A stretch of DNA of 16,278 nucleotides from Flavobacteriales bacterium UBA1820. Its GTDB lineage: Bacteria > Bacteroidota > Bacteroidia > Flavobacteriales > UBA1820. Below the pieces are notes generated by a model that worked only from the letters and a program-made list of their open reading frames with translations, searched no databases and was not told the DNA's origin. The translations under genes and the position numbers were made by a program. The DNA lies in the NCBI GenBank assembly GCA_002314265.1, contig DCEW01000030.1:7888-24165 (forward strand). The letters run 5' to 3'. The first letter of the stretch is position 1; every line of letters begins with the position of its first letter. Shown here piece by piece: positions 14,201-16,278 of the stretch.

Positions 14201-14392
14201 CATCATTTGGAACAAGGGTGCTCCCGGGGGGTGTCCTACTTCCAGTTTAACGGCCGTAGCCGTATATTCCGGGCAGTCCCACAGCGGAGCGGTGGGTTCC
14301 GTGGTGAGGATGTATACTAGCGAACCGATGGCGAACATCAGCCACCCGGCCAGTATGTTGATGTTTTTTTGGGAAATGGCGGGCAATTTCAT
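11294..14392 (-). CDS. DUF2723 / GT117-family membrane glycosyltransferase-like protein
   Basis: The protein is 1032 aa. The N-terminal ~600 residues hold about a dozen hydrophobic segments in the order of GT-C enzymes. The first lumenal loop carries TEPTAPLWDCPEYTATAVKL (31-50) and GHPPGAPL (53-60), the DUF2723 signature, with acidic Asp39 and Glu42 as likely catalytic residues. The last membrane segment is near residues 590-610 (ICLLAVPVLMACQNWDDHD). The remaining ~420 residues are soluble, probably periplasmic, and end in TPR-like helices. The animal relative TMEM260 is an O-mannosyltransferase and the family is classed as GT117; the bacterial acceptor is unknown, with protein O-glycosylation a reasonable guess. 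It is the first gene of a three-gene operon. Lower GC in parts of the soluble domain (11300-12300) is mild. Confidence 0.92.
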   Translation of the reverse strand: MKLPAISQKNINILAGWLMFAIGSLVYILTTEPTAPLWDCPEYTATAVKLEVGHPPGAPLFQMMGAVISNMFDVDPTRIAFMMNVFACLAGGVAIMLLLWVITYFGKRIVGKNWGELSTPTFAAVIGSGIVGSAAILFSDTFWFNATESEVYSLANTFTVLVFYCAIRWADGFGRPRNNKWLILIALLVGLAPGVHFMGMLGVPAVVMIYYFKTTEKKITAKRFILANLVAAAILVLIFAVIFPFLINSFGAADIFLVNTLGAPFHTGTILWAVLLTGICVFLLWWSRRKGWLAVNTTVLALMFIVIGFSCYLMIPIRSNANTPINENNPSTAAGLDYYFSRKQYGSDPLIYGPSYNAKINWSDPYEIGAPTYEPNEETGRYEVIDYDFSYHYLPECMSLFPRISKDRDDYAKNYRALSGLKEGEYPTLSDHLYFFLTYQLGYMNMRYFLWNFVGRQNDYQGRGELTKGNWLSGIAPLDAMRLGPQDPQADYMKDNKALNKYYFLPLILGLIGLYFHFKRKDQDAYATFLFFLITGVGITLYTNNPPYEPRERDYALVTSFWTFGVWIGLGVLALYTWLKKYVAQRQKLALSVGISAICLLAVPVLMACQNWDDHDRSTRTTARAVARNYLSSVGKNGIIVSHGDNDTFPLWYIQEVEGYRTDVRVVNTSLLMCDWYIDQMRRQFYDSPALPLSLPQKMYKGKTNDFVYLNDDPSNPFRDKELDIKTFIDLIRSEHPLFSQENVFGFRDALLPTYKIAIPVNKENAVKYGIVRPEEAPYLEDTLHITIGDSTQRYATYKKTLAFLDFLSNYQWDRPIHFGLGSEANPETNMFGLQDYVILEGLTYKLVPIKIGNLDACDGDRSYQIITQEWEFGGMDNPKTYLSETDLRTEIHIRTAMNRAANALMLDGDTTRARELLNLSVEKMPFNRFIPNGLLSNTIQLLYTANDKQTADSLARYEFDQLEKDVLYYFSFPNKFRMKVYSDARMSLFQYYLLLTYVETNNPELFAEKKEYYEKLTGAFVSLYPFVIRKE

Positions 14393-14683
14393 AGGCGTCT
14401 GCGGGGAGGTTTGTCGGTGTGTGTGTTTGGTCTGTTTTTCGAGTGCGAAGATAGGGAAAATCCTTCGGTTTGTCGTCTGAGTGAGGGCTTTTCCTGTAGG
14501 CGGGAAGGAGTGTTTATGAAAAAATTAACAGAAGTAACAACCTGTTCCCTGAAAAATTATGACTATTTTTTTATTTCCTCTATTAAATAGAATTAACTTT
14601 GTAACCGAAAAAATCTCCCTTCGAAAAGGAGAGTGGTGAAGTGTTGTGAAATAATCAATAAATCAAAATAAAGGAAAAGAGCC
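14393..14683. promoter_or_regulatory. Divergent promoter region: GT117 operon (-) and winged-helix gene (+)
   Basis: On the plus strand TAACTTTG (14594-14601) matches TAnnTTTG, giving an ~80-base leader with a hairpin TCTCCCTT-CGAA-AAGGAGA (14614-14632). On the minus strand TATCTTCG (14453-14446) is a one-mismatch -7 box for the GT117 operon, ~55 bases from its ATG. The 140 bases between are AT-rich toward the plus gene; no ORF or RNA gene is seen. Confidence 0.55.
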
Positions 14684-14998
14684 ATGAACATGCAAACAGA
14701 ATTCAAGATCGGCGCTTATGTTTTCGATTTCCGCAAGCGTACGCTGACCTTCGAAGGGGAGAGCCGCAAGCTCACCACCCGGGAAGCCGAGCTTTTGCTG
14801 ATCTTCTGCGAAAACATGGGCGAGTTGGTCGAAAGATCGTTTATCCTCAAGAAACTCTGGGGATACGACGACTTCTTCAACGCCCGCTCGATGGACGTAT
14901 TCATTACCAAGCTGCGCAAATATCTGGGACAGGACCCCAATGTGCAACTGGCCAATGTCCGGGGCAAAGGTTACAAACTGCTCTGCGAAAAGGACTGA
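14684..14998 (+). CDS. Stand-alone OmpR/PhoB-type winged-helix DNA-binding protein
   Basis: The 104-aa protein is only the C-terminal output domain of an OmpR-class regulator: initial beta strands (FKIGAYVFDFRKRTLTFEG), the first helix with LTTREAELLLIFCENMGELV, a turn YDDFFNARSMDV, the recognition helix FITKLRKYL (73-81) and the wing (QLANVRGKGYKLL). The phosphoacceptor receiver domain is absent and there is no remnant of it upstream, where a promoter and an ~80-base leader lie instead. The sequence is close to the output domain of the Bacteroides regulator RprY (FNARSMDVxIxKLRKYL), so it recognises DNA but cannot be phosphorylated. It may act constitutively, by abundance, or by competing with a full-length regulator. 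ATG 14684 follows a purine-rich AAGGAAAAGAG. It ends in a strong palindromic terminator. Confidence 0.9.
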   Translation: MNMQTEFKIGAYVFDFRKRTLTFEGESRKLTTREAELLLIFCENMGELVERSFILKKLWGYDDFFNARSMDVFITKLRKYLGQDPNVQLANVRGKGYKLLCEKD

Positions 14999-15025
14999 TC
15001 CCACGGATCGATTTCCGAGTATTTT

Positions 15026-15059
15026 CATTCGCGCCGTTTTTTAAAAAACGGCGCGAATG
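15026..15059. terminator. 34-bp perfect palindrome with T-tail, terminator of the winged-helix gene
   Basis: CATTCGCGCCGTTTTTT (15026-15042) is followed without spacer by its exact complement (15043-15059), then by TTTTTT. It is a GC-rich stem with an A/T top and a T-tail, a textbook intrinsic terminator in the plus direction. It lies 28 bases past the stop codon. Confidence 0.92.
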
Positions 15060-15119
15060 TTTTTTACGGCCATGCATCATGGCGGAGGAGGGAGAGCGGG
15101 TACAGCGTCCGGCTTTTGC

Positions 15120-15140
15120 TATCTTTGCATACATCGGAGG
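15120..15140 (+). promoter_or_regulatory. dinB -7 box and Shine-Dalgarno
   Basis: TATCTTTG (15120-15127) matches TAnnTTTG and lies 20 bases before ATG 15148. GGAGG at 15136-15140 is a good Shine-Dalgarno seven bases ahead. Both show that the in-frame ATG at 15079 is not the start. No LexA-type dyad is obvious. Confidence 0.6.
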
Positions 15141-15147
15141 AGAGTTT

Positions 15148-16230
15148 ATGGAACCGCTTCGCAAGATCATTCACATCGACATGGACGCCTTCTATGCCTC
15201 GGTCGAGCAGCGGGATCATCCCGAGTTGCGCGGTCTGCCCATTGCGGTGGGCAGCGGACAGCCCCGCGGGGTAGTCTGCGCCGCCAGTTATGCCGCGCGG
15301 CGGTACGGGGTGCGTTCGGCCATGTCGTGCCTGCGGGCGCGCGAGTTGTGTGCTTCGCTTGTTTTTGTACCTCCGCGGCTGGAGGTGTACAAGGAAGTTT
15401 CGCTGCAGATCCGTTCCATTTTTCATCAGTACACCGACGTGGTGGAACCCCTCTCGCTCGACGAAGCCTTTCTGGATGTAACCCAGAACAAACCGGGGAT
15501 CGAACTGGCGGTAGAGATCGCCCGGCAGATCAAGTCCCGTATCCGGGAGGAGTTGTCTCTGGTAGCCTCGGCCGGGGTGTCGTACAACAAATTCCTGGCC
15601 AAGGTAGCCTCCGACTACCGCAAGCCCGACGGCCTGTGCACCATCCATCCCGATCGCGCGCAATGGTTTATCGACCGGTTGCCGGTGGAGGATTTTTGGG
15701 GGGTGGGGCGAGTGACCACCCGGCGAATGCATGCATTGGGCATCCGTACGGGGAAGGATTTGCGGGAATGCAGCCGCGACTTTCTCTTGCGCAATTTCGG
15801 CAAGCAGGGTGGGGTGTATTACGACTTTGCCCGCGGGGTGGATCTGCGCCCTGTCCAACCGGCGCGCATCCGCAAGTCGGTGGGGTGTGAGCACACCTTG
15901 GAGCAGGATGTCGATACGCCTGCTGCACTGCTCATCGAGTTGTACCACGTGGTGCTCGATCTCGAAGGGAGGATTGCCCGCAGCGGATTTCGGGGCTCGA
16001 CGTTGACTTTCAAGATCAAGTTTGCCGATTTTTCCCAGCATACCCGAAGCGTGACCCGTCGGGAAGTTTTTGAAACGAAGGGCGATATTCTCCCGCTGGC
16101 CAAGCGGTTATTGGCGCAGGCGCGGGAGGAGTTGGGCGAAAGGCCGGTGCGTCTGTTGGGTTTGAGCGTATCGAACTCTTTGCCGGATGCTCCGGTGTGC
16201 TATGTGCGGCAGTTGAAGTTCGATTTTTAA
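15148..16230 (+). CDS. dinB: DNA polymerase IV (Y-family translesion polymerase)
   Basis: The error-prone polymerase extends past damaged template bases. The product is 360 aa, the family's usual 350-360. The palm motif HIDMDAFYASVEQRD starts at residue 9, with catalytic Asp11 and Tyr16 as steric gate; SLDEAFLDVT (103-112) holds Asp105 and Glu106; GVSYNKFLAKVASDYRKPDG (143-162) and the helix-hairpin-helix FWGVGRVTTRRMHALGI (183-199) follow; the little-finger domain runs from about 240. The last six residues, QLKFDF, fit a beta-clamp-binding tail. The start at 15148 is set by a GGAGG seven bases upstream and a promoter box that lies inside the longer frame. It is transcribed on its own, after the winged-helix gene's terminator. 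The 48 bases beyond the stop show nothing definite. Confidence 0.96.
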   Translation: MEPLRKIIHIDMDAFYASVEQRDHPELRGLPIAVGSGQPRGVVCAASYAARRYGVRSAMSCLRARELCASLVFVPPRLEVYKEVSLQIRSIFHQYTDVVEPLSLDEAFLDVTQNKPGIELAVEIARQIKSRIREELSLVASAGVSYNKFLAKVASDYRKPDGLCTIHPDRAQWFIDRLPVEDFWGVGRVTTRRMHALGIRTGKDLRECSRDFLLRNFGKQGGVYYDFARGVDLRPVQPARIRKSVGCEHTLEQDVDTPAALLIELYHVVLDLEGRIARSGFRGSTLTFKIKFADFSQHTRSVTRREVFETKGDILPLAKRLLAQAREELGERPVRLLGLSVSNSLPDAPVCYVRQLKFDF

Positions 16231-16278
16231 GGCGGGATTCTTTTTCGGGAAACCATGCGGCTGCGGGCAAGCGTAGGG

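Noticed and set aside
15079..15147. Longer N-terminus for DinB
   Set aside because: It would begin upstream of the TATCTTTG box and the Shine-Dalgarno; DinB proteins start just before the HIDMD motif.
1..16278. tRNA genes, CRISPR arrays, transposases or integrases
   Set aside because: I saw no cloverleaf with TTCRA arm, no regularly spaced repeats and no recombinase motifs.
16255..16278. Start of a further plus-strand gene (ATGCGGCTGCGG)
   Set aside because: Only eight codons are available and no promoter or ribosome site is visible.

Overview
The window looks like a chromosomal segment of a high-GC member of the Bacteroidales, most like Alistipes (Rikenellaceae). The reasons are Bacteroidetes-type promoters (TAnnTTTG at about -7) in front of several genes, few Shine-Dalgarno sites, a DUF2723/GT117 membrane protein, an Hc1-type mini-histone, an RprY-like output domain and a TPR protein paired with an outer-membrane barrel. 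The genus is an inference. The core is about 60-65% GC (39/60 in 16081-16140). One stretch of about 1.9 kb (roughly 920-2860) is far lower (23/60 in 1741-1800, 13/60 in 2401-2460).

Layout. 2-905 (+): the end of lpdA, then folK. 906-2879: a low-GC accessory islet inserted between folK and yfcE. It holds a strong-looking promoter with a dyad over its -7 box, a highly structured RNA/leader (about 986-1177) with two mutually exclusive folds, a 64-aa orphan protein, and a 271-aa uracil-DNA-glycosylase-superfamily protein whose ATG directly follows the stop of the small gene. A convergent, apparently frameshifted gene (2758-2308, -) lies beyond, and the two convergent genes share a hairpin terminator. 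2880-3685 (+): yfcE phosphodiesterase overlapping an 88-aa orphan. 3725-3789: a 31-bp-stem bidirectional terminator. 3800-9328 (-): an operon reading TPR lipoprotein-size periplasmic protein, outer-membrane barrel, truA. 9448-9488: a 19-bp-stem terminator. 9521-9694 (-): a 57-aa Hc1-like histone. 9746-14392 (-): an operon reading GT117 glycosyltransferase, polysaccharide deacetylase, Cof-type HAD phosphatase. 14393-14683: a divergent promoter region. 14684-14998 (+): a stand-alone winged-helix output domain without receiver, closed by a 34-bp perfect palindrome. 15148-16230 (+): dinB (DNA polymerase IV).

How it fits together. Most of the window is ordinary housekeeping: pyruvate/2-oxoacid dehydrogenase E3, folate synthesis, tRNA pseudouridylation, translesion synthesis, and envelope work (barrel plus TPR partner; lipid-linked sugar transfer plus deacetylation). 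The part that deserves attention is the islet: a regulated-looking promoter, a 5' RNA that can form either a long rod or a 21-bp terminator-like helix with a T-rich tail, and a two-gene unit ending in a DNA-glycosylase-like protein. I read this as a mobile or phage-derived cargo unit, possibly acting on modified or uracil-containing DNA, with RNA-level control. The RNA fold is seen directly in the sequence; the function is inference.
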